A stretch of 64,000 nucleotides of DNA, from the NCBI GenBank assembly GCA_035041965.1, contig JAPYMA010003061.1:115095-179094 (forward strand), read 5' to 3'. The translations under genes and the position numbers were made by a program. The notes under the pieces were generated by a model. That model searched no databases. It saw nothing but the letters and a program-made list of their open reading frames with translations, and had not been told where the DNA came from. Source of the DNA: Anisakis pegreffii. Taxonomy: Eukaryota > Nematoda > Chromadorea > Rhabditida > Anisakidae. Shown piece after piece: positions 1 to 13,094 of this stretch (position 1 is the first letter of the stretch; the number at the start of each line of letters is the position of its first letter).

Positions 1-1
1 G

Positions 2-591
2 GTGGAGGCTGATAAGCGATTTTGGGTGATCAACGAGAGCCGTAAATGTGAGTCGATTGAAATTTCATCGGTTAAGAAGTTAAATTTCGTCATTTACCGA
101 ACATACAGCGTCTTGTTGATAACTCGAACATCTTTGCGAAATTATCTGAGAAAGTTCAAATGTTATTGTTTTTAAAATTATTATCACTCAACTTTGAATT
201 AATTCAACGTTTTGTTACTGAATTTTCTTTAGTTGTTTGAATTTGATTAATGACGTTTTTTGCCTTCGTGATATTGTGCATATGCTCTGGTACTGTTTTG
301 TTTCAGTGTTGTTCGTAAAAGAGAGTGGTCTTGGGCAGATATCCTTTTCGGTGATACCAAAGATGGTTGGCTTCTTACCGTATCCATCGATCAGCGTATT
401 CTGCTGTCATCACTTGAGAACCGCATCGGTTTGTGATCATTTCTGCTTCGTTGAATTGAATTTAATGCGAAAACATTATCCTCCATTTTGATCCAAAATA
501 CGTGCGCGGATTTAAGTTAAATCTCCTTCGAGTTCGTTTATCTTCTCGGTTTGACTGGTATGGCGTTATAAAGGAATCAGTGATGCTCATC
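2..591 (+). other. coding-like blocks at the left edge, possible upstream exons
   Basis: Three blocks read like protein but could not be joined with certainty. Bases 2-47 read VEADKRFWVINESRK and end at a strong donor (GTGAGT at 48). A frame opening after a TTTCAG acceptor (306) reads VVRKREWSWADILFG and continues to about 430. Bases 535-591 read through SSRFDWYGVIKESVMLI to a GTTAGT donor at 592. The intron phase of the first junction does not match the best reading of the second block, so the model is incomplete. I do not recognise the family. It could be the 3' part of a gene that starts outside the window, or chance. Confidence 0.3.
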
Positions 592-727
592 GTTAGTTAA
601 CGCTTCGTGGAGATATCATTACAATAGTTATTATGAATGCATGTATCGGTGCATGCTCGGCTGACGATGATATTACTTTGTTGACGTCGAACCATTTGAC
701 GTTGCTGACATCGCTACGCGATGTGAG

Positions 728-961
728 GAATATGTATGGTTGGTGAGAGGAGAATGTTCACTTCAGGACAAGTCAATAACACATCTGGAGCAACGTCTGT
801 GCGGTGATCGTTTGCTGAGTTTCAATCGTACAAGCGGTAAACAAGTGCATGTTTTGGGTGCATTCCATCAATCGGCTGATCAGAAATCAATCACCTCAGA
901 AAAGAGTGGAAGCGGACGCTTGAAGGAAGCAAAAAGTCGTTTAACGAAATTATTTGATTAA
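728..961 (+). CDS. possible terminal exon of an unrecognised gene
   Basis: The frame is open from 671 to the TAA at 959-961. It reads EYVWLVRGECSLQ near its start, then a polar, lysine-rich tail ending KSRLTKLFD. A GAG acceptor-like site at 725-727 would let it follow the block ending at 591 in phase 0. Its composition (charged residues, two Cys, two Trp) looks more like protein than the other frames here. No family is recognised, and no polyadenylation signal was sought in detail. Confidence 0.35.
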   Translation, partial: EYVWLVRGECSLQDKSITHLEQRLCGDRLLSFNRTSGKQVHVLGAFHQSADQKSITSEKSGSGRLKEAKSRLTKLFD

Positions 962-3900
962 TCCAAGTGTGTTAAAAAATGAAAAAGGAACTTGTTACGG
1001 TTACGGTTCGCTGCGATCGATTTCTCAACCACATTCCATTTATGAGAACAATTCGCATTGATGCAGTGATTATGTTCAATTTATCGGCTGCGAACAGCAT
1101 CCTTCACGAGGCAGTTCCCGTTAATTGAATATCTTTTGATGCGCAATTGTTTAATTACTTTCATCTTTTCTCGCAGATTTCTCATTTGAACTTAAGTCGA
1201 TTTCGATTTATTGCCGCTCAAATTTTTTGACATCTTTTAACTTGTGCAACGAATTTATTCATCTCGTCTCACTGACATAACTGTGAATAGGAGGTTCTTT
1301 ATTGAGCATTCATTGTGAAGATTTGAAATATGCCTTTTGTGTGGGAGAATTTTTGCTTTAGGCTTCGCAAAAATGGTTTCGCATTCGGAAAGGGAAACTT
1401 TAAAATCATAATTTAGTGTGAATTCTGGATTTCATCAGTTTTATTCCTGGACAAGGATGCGTTCATGTTTAGTCAGTTATATTGTTGAGTGAAAAATTGT
1501 GATTTTTTTCATCAAACTGTCGTTACAAAGAATGACTTAATAATGATATTGCAACAGTACGGACGAGATGTTGATTCTTTTGCTTAATGGGATGCAAAAT
1601 TAATCAGATTATTTCTGTGGTTGTGCTTTGATATAGCACATTAACGTGATCGGCACGTGGCAAGTGAATGATAGTTTAAAAATGTACTTTGTGGAACGTT
1701 GTGATTATGAAGCTAAATAATTGGTCTTATATCGTACTGAAGAGATTGGTTATTTACAATAGCAGTTGCAGTGTTAATAATACTGATTTTAATAATAATA
1801 ATAATATTCCAGAAAGATTTTTATTAATATCAACGGGGTTAGTAATAGATTAAGGAGGGAGCGCGTTGAACTTAGTGGTATCGCTTGTTATGTTTGGGAC
1901 GAGATGCTTGTGAAGTTTTGGGAATGTGTCAGCAAAATTTTTTTGAAATGAATGCGATTAGTAAAGAAATAATACAGTAGACGTTATGCTGAATGTGGAT
2001 AGCATTTATTCGTCCTTTGTCAAACGAATCATCCTCCCACTTTCTTGCAATCTATTTTTTGCGTTTGTTTTGACTGTCTTTGTTCTTTGATCTGAAACAA
2101 TTTGTATGTTGACGAGAATGTATTGAGTAGAGTTTCCTGGCTAATTGGTAGAATTTTCATGCCATTCACCATTCAGATACAAAACTATTTCGTTTGTTTT
2201 CAAAGTTTGAGGTAGTGTGGAAAAATTCAGATGTCTTCATTAGGGAATAGAGTGGATGAAATCATAAAAATGGTGGTCAATGTTCTGTAGAAGTGAAGAA
2301 GTTTCATGTGATGCTGATGAACCATTTGAAGAAGTTTCGTGCTTTTCTATGCAAGAATTTTTTACGTTTTGCATTTGCTCACTTTCGTCATTTTACTTCC
2401 CAAATTAGTTCGATTCTCTTGATTCGTGAGTGAGGATTCCTGCCGGTCCAAAATAAAATTGCTAATTGTATGTCAGATAGAATTTAAGAAGGTATCAAGG
2501 TGATTTTGTATTTTTTTCGTTCATTTCAGCCAATCAGTTTTATCTATGTATTTCGATTCGAATGGTGCTCTGTTTTACCATTCACAGTGAAAATTTAATC
2601 TATTTTTTTGTTATGCTTAAAGAATTTGAGCGGTTTTCACTGTGATTCAAATGATGAAATCAAGTCATTGCATTCAATTTTTAGTTTTCACGAAATTTCT
2701 ATTTCACAGAACCGGTTGAGTGCACGCATTAATTCAGTTGGAATATCGCGTTGATTCATCCAAACATAATGGCAATTCAAATTATGCACAAAAATTTTTT
2801 TTCCGATTAACGCCTCATTTCATCCATCATTCCGGTAACAATTTTTGCTCCATTTCAAGTTGTAATCTGCATTTTTTGCTACTGCCAAAGTCTATTTAGT
2901 TGACCTCCAAAATTGGTGCCTATGTGGTGCACTCTTTGCACTCAATTATGCACAATCAGTAAACTCAAGTTGGAAGATTTTATGGAGGTTCTATTTTTTA
3001 AATTTAAAATACTTTAGTGATTTTGATTGATTTCTTGATTTGTGCGTATTCTTAGTCGTTATTTATATTTAAGATGAGTGAAAAGTAGCACCGACTTTCT
3101 GCTTTAGGACTTCGAATTTGCTGCTCGAAGCAGTTTTATGAGGTTGTGAATTTCGCTGTCATTTTTAATAGAAACTCTCGTTGAGATCGTTATATTTGCA
3201 CATTTTTTATCTTTCTGTTCTTTGCAATATTCCGGTACTTCATGCCATCGTCGGGAAACGAATGTTATCTATTTGTTCACTTATTTCATTCAGTTTGAAT
3301 TCTTATTGCAGTGTGACAGAAGATAGAACTAAGGAATAGCATTATTAAATTTTACTAACTCCGCAAGTTATCAGCAATAACAATAACATGAGCACTACAC
3401 TCCGGAAATTATTCGCTACTTTCACCTCATCATAAATTCAATTGCTTTTCCCACTTATTCGCTCATTTCAACGAATTCAAGGTCGCTGTTCATTTGTAAT
3501 TCTAATGAGTAATAAATTCTATTCATTTGCTTTATTCATATTTTGTTCTCATTATTAATGCAATTTTAAGTAAATATATTTGGTGTTTAATACGAAGTGT
3601 TTTTGTTTGCATAATTTCTGAACTTTATTCAAATGTACAGATTTTCGTTATTGATTATAAGCTTATGTTAGTGTATATTTTGGAGAGTTGGATGCAGTGA
3701 GTGGTTTTGAAGCCGTTCGCTGCTTAAGTTCTTTGGAAAAGGTCGGTGAACCGGTTCGTGATGTTACTTTTCATCTTTTGAGATTTTATTTGTGATGTTA
3801 TTGTTATTAATTATTGTTTTTGTTGTTGTTGTCGTTGACGTATCATCGTTACCATCATTATTTCCATCTCCATCATAAATTATGTCAGAACTGTTCAGCG

Positions 3901-5773
3901 GACAGATTTCATGAGAATTTGATGTGATCTGCGATGAATTATTCAAGTCTGATTGATCTGTTTGGCTGATTTGTTTTTTTTCAATTCTCTTTGATTGATC
4001 ATTCAAATGTAAGAAAGGTTTTCATTGTCATTTCGGTCAGTTTTCAATCCTTGAATTAAGTGACAAGTTTAGCTCCGGATTGAAAATTGAATTAAATGAC
4101 AATGAAAATCATTTTGATTTGTCGAATTCTACTGAAGCATTTTGATTGCGAGTTGTTGGTTGCTTTCAGCTCGAATTATTTCGGTGATGTGATTTTAATA
4201 AGATGATTTAATGTGTGATAAAAATACGAGTTTTCAAATGAATTGTTTCTTTATTATTGCGCTGAGTTGATTCACGAGTAGAAAGTGAAGTGCTCAAAGA
4301 AACGGTACATAACATACACTCCTGATGTGTGTATACATGTATGGTGTATGTATGTTCGATTGTTTCGCCTCAACATATGCGTTTTATCGACGAGGTGCTC
4401 ACAATTTGGGAAGTAGGATTGTGCTACGGCAAAGATGATAGTCGAAGTGAAAATCAAGTGGATATGATTTGCCCGCATCATTAATTAACAACAAGGACAG
4501 TTGTTTATTGTTAAAAACACGATCGTGCATCTCTTTCATTTGTTTTGTTTACTAATTTAATGGCCATGATTTTGCGAAATTCAATATCCAATTTTAACAC
4601 GACGACTGTGCTTCCTTTCTATGCTTCGTTCTCACTTAACTCGAGTCCGTTATACATTCTCTCTGCTCTCTTTAATATATGGTTAATAGTAGAATGAGCG
4701 ATTAGCTCAAATATAATATATATTTGAGGTCACTGCATCTCTCTTCAATCGATTCCCTATTGAGTGGCGATAATCGGAACAGAGATATCGCGGTGTATTA
4801 CTTTATGAACTTCTTTACTTTATTTATGGTTCATTGCATTAGGAAAATTAGGATTATACCGGGTAACCATCTATTCTTTTAATAGATAGCCTCAACTCCA
4901 ATGTGTGCCTCAGTCTAAGTCTAAGACCAAGCTTGGTCTGCGTGATATCCTACTCTGATTATCGCTACTTTCGTTCGTTTTGGTTACATCAAAGATCAGA
5001 ATTATTTGGGTGTTAAATTTAGTGTCATTATTTTAGTGGTGCTAGTCAAATAGTGCAGTAATAACAGCGCTAATTCAATTCTGACAGCAGTGATGGGTGT
5101 ATTGAATGATGATAACAATGGTAAAAGTTTTATGATGGTAATAGTAGTAATGATAATGATAGCAGCGTTAATCGAAATAACAATAGCGTGAGGATTATGA
5201 TAATTACGATGCCAGTGTAATGATAACGATGCCAATTTCAGTATTGATATTCACCGTGCGATAATGATAGTAATGAAAGTAACTAAGAATGAGTAAAACC
5301 GTATCTTTGCGATGCAAAAATGCATTAAAGAGAATTACTTATTTAGATGTGTACAAATTTGCGAGAATGACACTTCGATTTGTAATACCATCATATCTGC
5401 CATATTTATTATGAATGATTAGCATGAGAACAAAAAATAAATTGGTGTCAGGAGAGCAAAAGATTGATACTCGAATATTGACTGGATATCTGTGCTGTGT
5501 TAGAATTCGAGAGATGCAGGAACGGATGCACATAAAGGGCATGCCAGTTTGCTAGAGAGATAACAGCGAATATGGGCAGATGTGTAATCTTAATGGGCTG
5601 TTGCCGAAGTAGTTATAAGGAAGTGTTTTGATACGCGACAGGATATATTATAGTTTAGATACGCCGCTTCACGTTCACATAAAGTTTATATTGTAAATAT
5701 TAATTCCGAGTTCCATTTTATGGTCATCAGATTGATTTCAAGATTTGTTAATAGAAATATCAATGAAAGGATT
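962..5773. other. AT-rich non-coding stretch
   Basis: I see no supportable gene. There is a short TAA-type trinucleotide run near 1789-1806. A minus-strand open frame at 3764-4006 encodes a polar, Asn/Thr/Asp-rich peptide produced by simple sequence. The stretch may be intron or intergenic DNA. Confidence 0.5.
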
Positions 5774-5902
5774 ATCAAGTTTCAAATCAAGTTTCACTTG
5801 ATTTGAAACTTGATGTGTTTTTTTTGATCAACTTGATCAACTTTTTTGATCAAAATTTTGATCAACTTCATTCAAATCAAGTGAAACTTGATTTGAATGA
5901 AG
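5774..5902. repeat. cluster of near-perfect palindromes
   Basis: Three inverted repeats lie side by side. Arms 5774-5792 and 5796-5814 are 19-bp exact complements around a 3-base loop. A 20-bp perfect palindrome lies at 5846-5865. Arms 5866-5882 and 5886-5902 are 17-bp exact complements around a 3-base loop. The outer two share the core AAATCAAGT. The cluster could be the remains of a small foldback element or a hairpin-forming site. No target duplication is evident. Confidence 0.85.
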
Positions 5903-8636
5903 TCGATCAAAATCAATTGTATTGTTCCTCCTACCTCATGAAGTTTCAATGCTTCAAAAAAAACTGAGTTAGAGGGATTTGTTGTGGAAACGAATTGAAG
6001 GATCTCATTGTTCGTTCCAAGAGAGATTAGGTTTGAGCCATTAAGTTCGGAAAATTTGTAACCTGAAGTGATTTCGGGACACAGACACACGCCCAAGTCG
6101 AGCCGTAAGCGGAAGCCTAAGGTAAGCCTAAGAGTGGGGCCAATCCTAATTCAAGCGGACGAGGCTGAAATTCAGGCAAGTAATCGAAGAGGATTGTGTT
6201 AGATTGTTGGGAAACTTGATGGGGCACTTTTTAAAATAGTTACGAGTGTGATCCACCCAAGAGTTATCGTTACCTTTCTATTGGCATTTCGAATTCTGAA
6301 CTTTTGAATTCTGAAAATGTTTAGGAAAATGCCTAAATATCAGGATTTGATCAAGTGCCGCATTTTATGTAACTGTGACAATATACTCATCTTGAATCAC
6401 CTACCGCTCATGCCCAGTCCGTTCATACTCAATAATATTTGTTGTTTACTGCCCAAGAGACAACGAATGGATAAATCATTATTACATAACAGCGCCACTT
6501 CGAACTTCGTTTTTCAGGAAGCAGTGAACGAAAATTTTATAATGTCATCACTGTTGCCTCGTTTCTCATCATCACCGTTACTTTATCCTCTGTTTACGAT
6601 CGTTTTTCAATCCCAAGATTGAAGAACGATCCTGGGATTCATCCTAATCCTGGGATCGAAAACTGGCCAAGATTTTGCAAGCACTGTTTGTATCCAGTGG
6701 AGAGTCAGCAAGGTAAATGATGGTAGAGGACGCAGTTATTAAAGGGTGATAAAATATCTAAAGACAACCGGCGATATATCAGAAGTGTTGCCCGTCCGTT
6801 CAACATTTTAGTACAACTTCAGGGCAACAAGAGATATAGTGCGAATAAGTTGGCCCAAAATAGGAGAGATTTATGCGAAACGTATGACCGGAAATGGAAA
6901 TGCATTGTAAAAATAAAAAATATTGGGATCACTAAAAAAGATGTTTTTTGAACTTTACTAAGTACTGATCGGACAGGTAGAGGAGATAAAGCAATATTTC
7001 TTAGAATTTTGTTGCTGATTAATCATTCATAGTAAATATCTTAAGAATCGATCGTTAACATAACGCTATTGCGTGAACTACAAATACTGCTTCTCTCAAC
7101 AATAATAGTGCTTACTGACCTGATGACGGTAATATCAATGATGATAATGGCGATAGCGATTATTGGTTTGTGTTTAATGTTTTTGATTCCCTGTGTTTTC
7201 TTGTAATTGGTAACTTCAAGTGTTGTTCTTCGTTGTTCGCAAACTAAGCTGATTATTGATCATAGGATGTAAGTTCCGAGAATGGATTCTATTTTGATGT
7301 AGAGATTTCCTACATATTCTCAATGTACCAAGCCATGCTATGATTCTTTTTTGAGCATCGTTTTGTGTCATTCTAACGCTTGCATTGTCATGGATACCTC
7401 TGGAAATACGCAATTATGTTCTCTGAAGGCATTTCATGTTCAGTCGACTTTGTAACTTTCTCCTTAATTACTCACCTCAATTCCTGTACTCGAAATAAGT
7501 TCTTAAACTCGTCTTAGTTCAAAAATTTTTTCCATACGTTATGCTCCAAATTTCATCACAAATTCTCTGAGTATAGGTGATATTTAGAATTTTTCTCGGT
7601 TGGAATTTTCGTTACTGTTTTTTCATCTTCAATTTTTGAAGTCGTCTCAATCTTTCCTCACTAAACAGCGAAAAATGTTCATATAAACTCTTGTGAAACT
7701 AAAATTCGTTGTCCACCACGCAATAATTCCATATGGATTTCCACAGTTGTTAGTGTTTGATCAAAGCAATTTCTTTGTTTTTTCGTAAACCAAACATTCA
7801 AAAATAAAAATGTAGGCTTAGATAGGTAACATTAGCTGCGCTACGAATCATCCCTCACTTCTATCATTTGTTGCTATCTAAACTTCGAATTCTGATGCCT
7901 AGCGATCATCTCATATTTAAAGGAGCTTCGGGACAACTATGCAATTATTTTGCGACATCAGCTCATGAAAGTGTTCGGAGTCATAAGCGTACTCAATCAT
8001 TCCTAACTTCATTCAGAATAACCTTAGAAAAGTGATAAGAATATGCTTTAAATGTTTTCTTTATGGGCTATTCCATTCAAAATGTTTCCCATTGCAAAGT
8101 TAAACATTTAAGTTCTCATGGACTGAACGCTAACTGAAAGAAAACAATATTATGACTTCTTTCAATTTTTAAATATAACGCAAAATAATTGTTTATACGA
8201 AATTTATAATATGTTTTTGCAATTTACATGCTATGTATCCGCATGATGAAACAATTTTGTTATTATATAATGCGAAAACATTTCGTAAATTATATTGCAT
8301 CAATGCTATTATCTGGTGTTGTACAAACCGTTTCATATGTTCGAAAGTTTTGTATTGTGGAAGCTGTCCACGTTTCCTTCTCATCAAATAATTATCAATA
8401 AACTGTTCATTGCGTTTCCATCAAATTCAATCAATCATATTGAAGCATTCATCACGGAAACTGAAATTTTGAAACATTCATCACGGAAACTGAAATTTTG
8501 ATTGAAGCCCAAAGTGTTTCGTTTTTATGAATGCATTATCAATAGAAAGATACATTAAGCGTCCGTTCACATAGCAAAAAAGCGTCATACATGTTTTGTA
8601 CGTTCATATGAGTGAATGTGCAGAAAAGAAGTGCAG
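5903..8636. other. non-coding stretch upstream of the hexosaminidase gene
   Basis: No gene can be supported. A 29-bp motif containing CATTCATCACGG is tandemly duplicated at 8446-8503. The promoter of the downstream gene should lie here, but no core element stands out. Confidence 0.5.
8446..8503. repeat. two-copy tandem repeat, 29-bp period
   Basis: Copies begin at 8446 and 8475 and differ only at the last few bases. This is a local duplication with no coding role seen. Confidence 0.8.
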
Positions 8637-11600
8637 ATGTCAAGAAATTTGAAGGTATATGTACGAAGCGTTATGCTCCGCACAGCACATCTGTCAACAG
8701 GTTGCACCTCATCGTTGATACTATTTCTAATCGTCAGTTTCATATTCATCTATGTAGCACTCTCGTCAGATTCTACATCATTATCCAAAAAATATTTCGG
8801 TTCACTGCGTAAGATGGAACCGCTAAGAACTGTCAATCCTTTTGATCAGGTTATCTTCAGTTCTTTTTATTGTCGTATTATGCAAATGAAGCGTCCACTA
8901 TTTTGTCCCCATTTATTACTTCTCTTGTTTTGCTCACTGCAAAAAGCTTCTTTCATAGAATGAGAGAGAAAAGCTTTGTTTAAGTTGTTCCATTTGGAAC
9001 TGGATGATGAATCAGTTAATTGAAAGGTTAAGAGTATGAAATAGCAAATGGTCAAGTAACTAAAATGAAAAAATAAATTTATTCAATCTTAATTCATATT
9101 ATCTTACAAATTTCATTTTGGTTTCATGTATTTCCTCTTTCACAACAATTCTTCATTTCTTGTTCAGTCTCTTCTCTCCAACTTTCTAATCGATTTTCAG
9201 TTTTTATTACATTGCAGAAGATCGTGCATTTTGATCTGAAGGGTGCTCCACCTAAACTTGAGTATTATGCTGAATTATTTCCGATGCTGAAACGATTAAA
9301 TGTCGATGGCGTATTGATGGAATATGAAGATATGTTTCCGTATTCGGGTGATATCGCCATCTTAAAACGATCAATCGCCTATACGAGAGACCAAATTGCG
9401 TCAATACTCAGTGTGATTCGAATTCATCATTATTATTGCTGTTGTTATTATCACCATCGATATTATCATTAACATTATTATTTTTATCTCATACTTGCTC
9501 ATTTGTACTGTTAATGTTTTTCGTTTTCGTTCATGATCCTTATTCTTTTAAAGCTTCGATTTTATCTTCTGTTTACTGCATTTCCAGATGGCTAAACAAA
9601 ATGATCTCGAAGTAATTCCATTGGTTCAAACGTTTGGGCATATGGAATTCGCATTAAAATACAATCGATTCGCATATTTACGAGAAGATCAAGAACAAAT
9701 CGATACTATTTGTCCGTCGGAAAGTGGATCGTGGATCTTGATCACCGAAATGCTCCGCCAAGTATCATCATTATTGTTATTACAATGAAATTCTATGTTT
9801 TGAAATGACCACTCATAGATGTCATTGTTCTATGTAATTCTATGTCTATCATTGGAAGTTAGGATGTTTCATTCTGTTCGAACGTTAAAGGGATCTATGT
9901 TTCGGCTCAATCTAGGTTCGTGCTCTCCATCCAGAATCAAAACGAATTCATATCGGATCTGATGAAGCGTGGCAAATTGCAAAAGATCAGCGATGCCTTG
10001 ATCGATTACGGTCTGAACTTGGATCTTCAACTGAACGACTAAAACTTTCGCATATCTCCAGGTCTTGTTATTGTTCGAATTGCTGAATTGAGCGTGAAAT
10101 TGCCTCCAAACTTGATTTAGTTTTGAGGTGGAACCCTCCTGTGAAGCAGTATCATGGAATGATACGTTGTGAGACCACAGCGAGGTTACAGTGCGATTTT
10201 TTGCAAGAAAAGCGTTTGTTAGGAATGATACTGCGAATACAGTTGATTGTGATGCAAACATTTTTGGAAATTAAAGCAGTAACAGTGATGAATACAGTGG
10301 TGACAGTAATGATACCGATAGTGATAAAACAGGAACAATAATAATTCATTAATGCTGATGTTAATAATACGTTTAAGAACGGCGAATTTTGCAAAGCATG
10401 AGTTGGGTTTTGATGAGGTGTTGGCGTGGAACGATATGTTCGGTGAAACAAATGAGCAGTTGTTGTTGCAGTATAAATTGGGTGAATTGTTAACGCCTGT
10501 TGTTTGGGGTTATTCCGTGAATGTGACACAACCGAATTACTTTCCTGGTGGAATGTTCGAAAGATACTCAAAGGTTTTCATTGCGTCATTCATTTATCGT
10601 TTCGTCATTGCACTCATCAGAACGCCATTTCATTATTTTTATGTTTCAATAAGTTTTTCGTTTCATTTGCAATTTTCTTTAAACAATATGATACTTGAGG
10701 TTTTCGATCGACTGATGTTTGCTAGTGCGTTCAAAGGTGCAAATGGAAAAGATCAGAAATTTGCAAATGCAGATCGTTATTTAGCGAATCAGCTGTCTTA
10801 TGTGGATTTGTATCGGATCAATGAAACGGTTCGTTTAGTTCCTTCTTTTTTAATCACTAGTTATACCTTTAAATTATCTTGACTTATCCATTCTTTCGTA
10901 ACGGATATCGTAAAAGAATGTTCGAATCGTATTACTTCAAACTTTATCATAGTTTCATATTTTGCTTCATTGTTCCTCAATACATATCGTTGAATGTTTA
11001 ACTCATTATTTTGCATTCGAGTCTTGACTGTTCTGGTCTATTTTTTGAATATTGTCGCGGGGAGATTGATCCAGCTGTTAAAAATGAAAGTTTAAGCATT
11101 TGATTGGGCGTCTGAAAGGAATCATCTTAACTGGATGGCAAAGATACTCGCATACGCTACCACTCTGTGAAATATTACCGGTTGGAATCCCATCGTTAGT
11201 TATGGATATTGTTTATCTGAACAATACAACAGTAGCAGTTGATGAATTGCGTCAATTAACACGAGTGTGTTTTTGATTTGACTCATTTATTACAGCTCAT
11301 TTTCGAATGTTTGAATTCTCATATTGAACTTTCTTTGTGTTTTTAAAAGTTTAGCCAAATCTTTGAAAATTTACGAAATCAGTTTTCTGATTGAATTTGG
11401 ATTGATCGTTTGCAAACAGTATACATGTGATAAAGTTGTTCGTTGATTTTTGACATTTTGCTGTAGTCAAGTTGAGAATAAATGTGCACCGTTCTGGACT
11501 CATTTTATAAATGTGCATCTTTGTACTCTCATACATTTGGGATACAACTATTAGTTTGTTTTAGAAATTTATTCGTTTTGAATTTTTTCTATGTAATCGA

Positions 11601-12688
11601 TGTTCATTTCGTACTTGTTCTCAACTATGAATCTTTCCATACGAAACACATTCATTTGTTACGCTGTTAAGAAACTCTCAAATAACTTTGGCAGGCATTT
11701 TAAGGAATTTTTGGACTGCAGATCTCCAGAACCCGAATTCGCGCCAATCGTGTTAGGCACGGAATCGTACTATCCGCCATCTGATATAGCATACACGAAT
11801 TGTACATTCCCTGGCCATCAGATCTATGATATTGTAATCATTTCATATTATCTAACGAACATTTACGTTCACTAATTGTTCACGAACCACTCACATTGCT
11901 TGATTTACAAATGTGAACCGGGGAAACGTTTCAAATCATTGGTTGAAATTATCAAATTGACTCGAATTTAGATTTCAAAATTCAAAATCTGAACCATAGA
12001 ATCATCATTATTTGATTATGTTCACACTGTGAAATTCCGAGAGTATGGAATTCTAGATTGAAAGATTACGGTTCGATGTATGGCGATTGCATCGATTTGT
12101 TTATTCGAATGAAGTGAAAGATTCCATTTTAAAGCAACTCAGCGAATTTGAGCGAAAGGTTATTGAACAGAATTCGGTTTACATCCTCAGTATATTGATT
12201 GCGATATATTTATAATTCGGATGATTCCAGTCATACTCTAATGATTACGGAAATTTCGGGCAAATTTTCTTACCCAGATTAAAGCGATACTCATTATGGA
12301 TATTTTTTGTTTTACTCATCTCAGTGTGGGTCATTACAATCGTAAACGGTGATAGCCTGAACTTTCATACCAACGAAAGATCCTTTTATTTTAAATTAGA
12401 CAATTTTGAACGTGCTCGATTTTAATCTTTGGATAAGCAAATCTTTAGAAATATATAGAAACGTCACTGATCAGTTCCAAATTCTATTCGTACCTTCATT
12501 GAGTTCTCACCTCTCACGAATGTGATGTTTGTTTTTTAATAAAATACTTTTTGAATCTTTCAGAAATTCTGATGCGTTTGATTCTTTTTCAGCTACGATC
12601 TTCTATGTCGCCTTACTTTTACCAGGAAACTGTCGATGAATTCATCAACTCAACAATCAGTCCACTGAGAACACTTCTTCTGGTCTGA
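8637..12688 (+). CDS. GH20 beta-hexosaminidase, HEXD / nematode HEX-2 subfamily, membrane-anchored
   Basis: Ten exons: 8637-8849, 9218-9412, 9588-9761, 9916-10061, 10378-10573, 10700-10828, 11097-11266, 11695-11833, 12057-12176, 12593-12688. Phases agree throughout and give 525 residues. Residues 26-43 form one hydrophobic segment ([17 protein letters not shown]), expected to anchor a type II membrane protein in the secretory pathway. [12 protein letters not shown] (about 72-83) opens the catalytic domain; [12 protein letters not shown] follows in exon 3; HIGSDEAW places the family's catalytic Asp-Glu pair at 210-211; AWNDMF and LTGWQRY (to about 368) are also family hallmarks. Known relatives remove terminal GlcNAc/GalNAc, and the nematode members trim N-glycans; that role is inferred here. 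An in-frame ATG at 8616 would add 7 residues, but an AG at 8622-8623 could be a trans-splice site removing it. Exons 9 and 10 are the least certain. None of the nine inferred donors is GTAAGT or GTGAGT. Confidence 0.88.
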
Positions 12689-13094
12689 TGAACAAAGCTT
12701 TTTTCGCCTCATGCCTGCTAATTTCATTCCCTCATCTTAATCGTTAATGTTTATTCAGAAAGGTTCTTACTGGATTCTGAGAAATTCTCATTTGTTTTTC
12801 TGAAGAGTTGGTTTTGAAAATAGGTAGACTATTCAGTTGTGGCGCGATTATGCAGACAGTCCAAGGGACAAGAAATATTGCACACCTTGAAAATTAGAAC
12901 ATAATCCAAAAAATTCCATCAAAAAAAGTGACGTCAGTTTGTGTAATTATAAATCAAATAAAATTTCATCATGCATGCAACAGTTGATTGTGCAAGTATG
13001 TAGTATAATGAAAGCATTCAATTTCAGGCGATAAGTATTATACAAATCTACCCATGCTACTCGCAGTAGCAGAAGTATGATTATCTGTGTACAC
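12689..13094. other. downstream flank of the hexosaminidase gene
   Basis: No further coding potential is seen up to the hAT-like element. It presumably contains the 3' untranslated region. Confidence 0.4.

Noticed and set aside
3764..4006. Minus-strand 80-residue frame rich in Asn, Asp and Thr
   Set aside because: It is translated simple sequence (ATT, GTT and ATC runs) with no motif and no clear splice sites.
6317..6622. 101-residue plus-strand frame
   Set aside because: It has hydrophobic, irregular composition with no motif and no convincing splice context.
7216..7413. Minus-strand 65-residue frame with basic composition
   Set aside because: It is protein-like at first sight, but no splice sites, start context or family could be found.
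9869..10571. Minus-strand frames of 130 and 139 residues
   Set aside because: They are antisense shadows of hexosaminidase exons 4 and 5.
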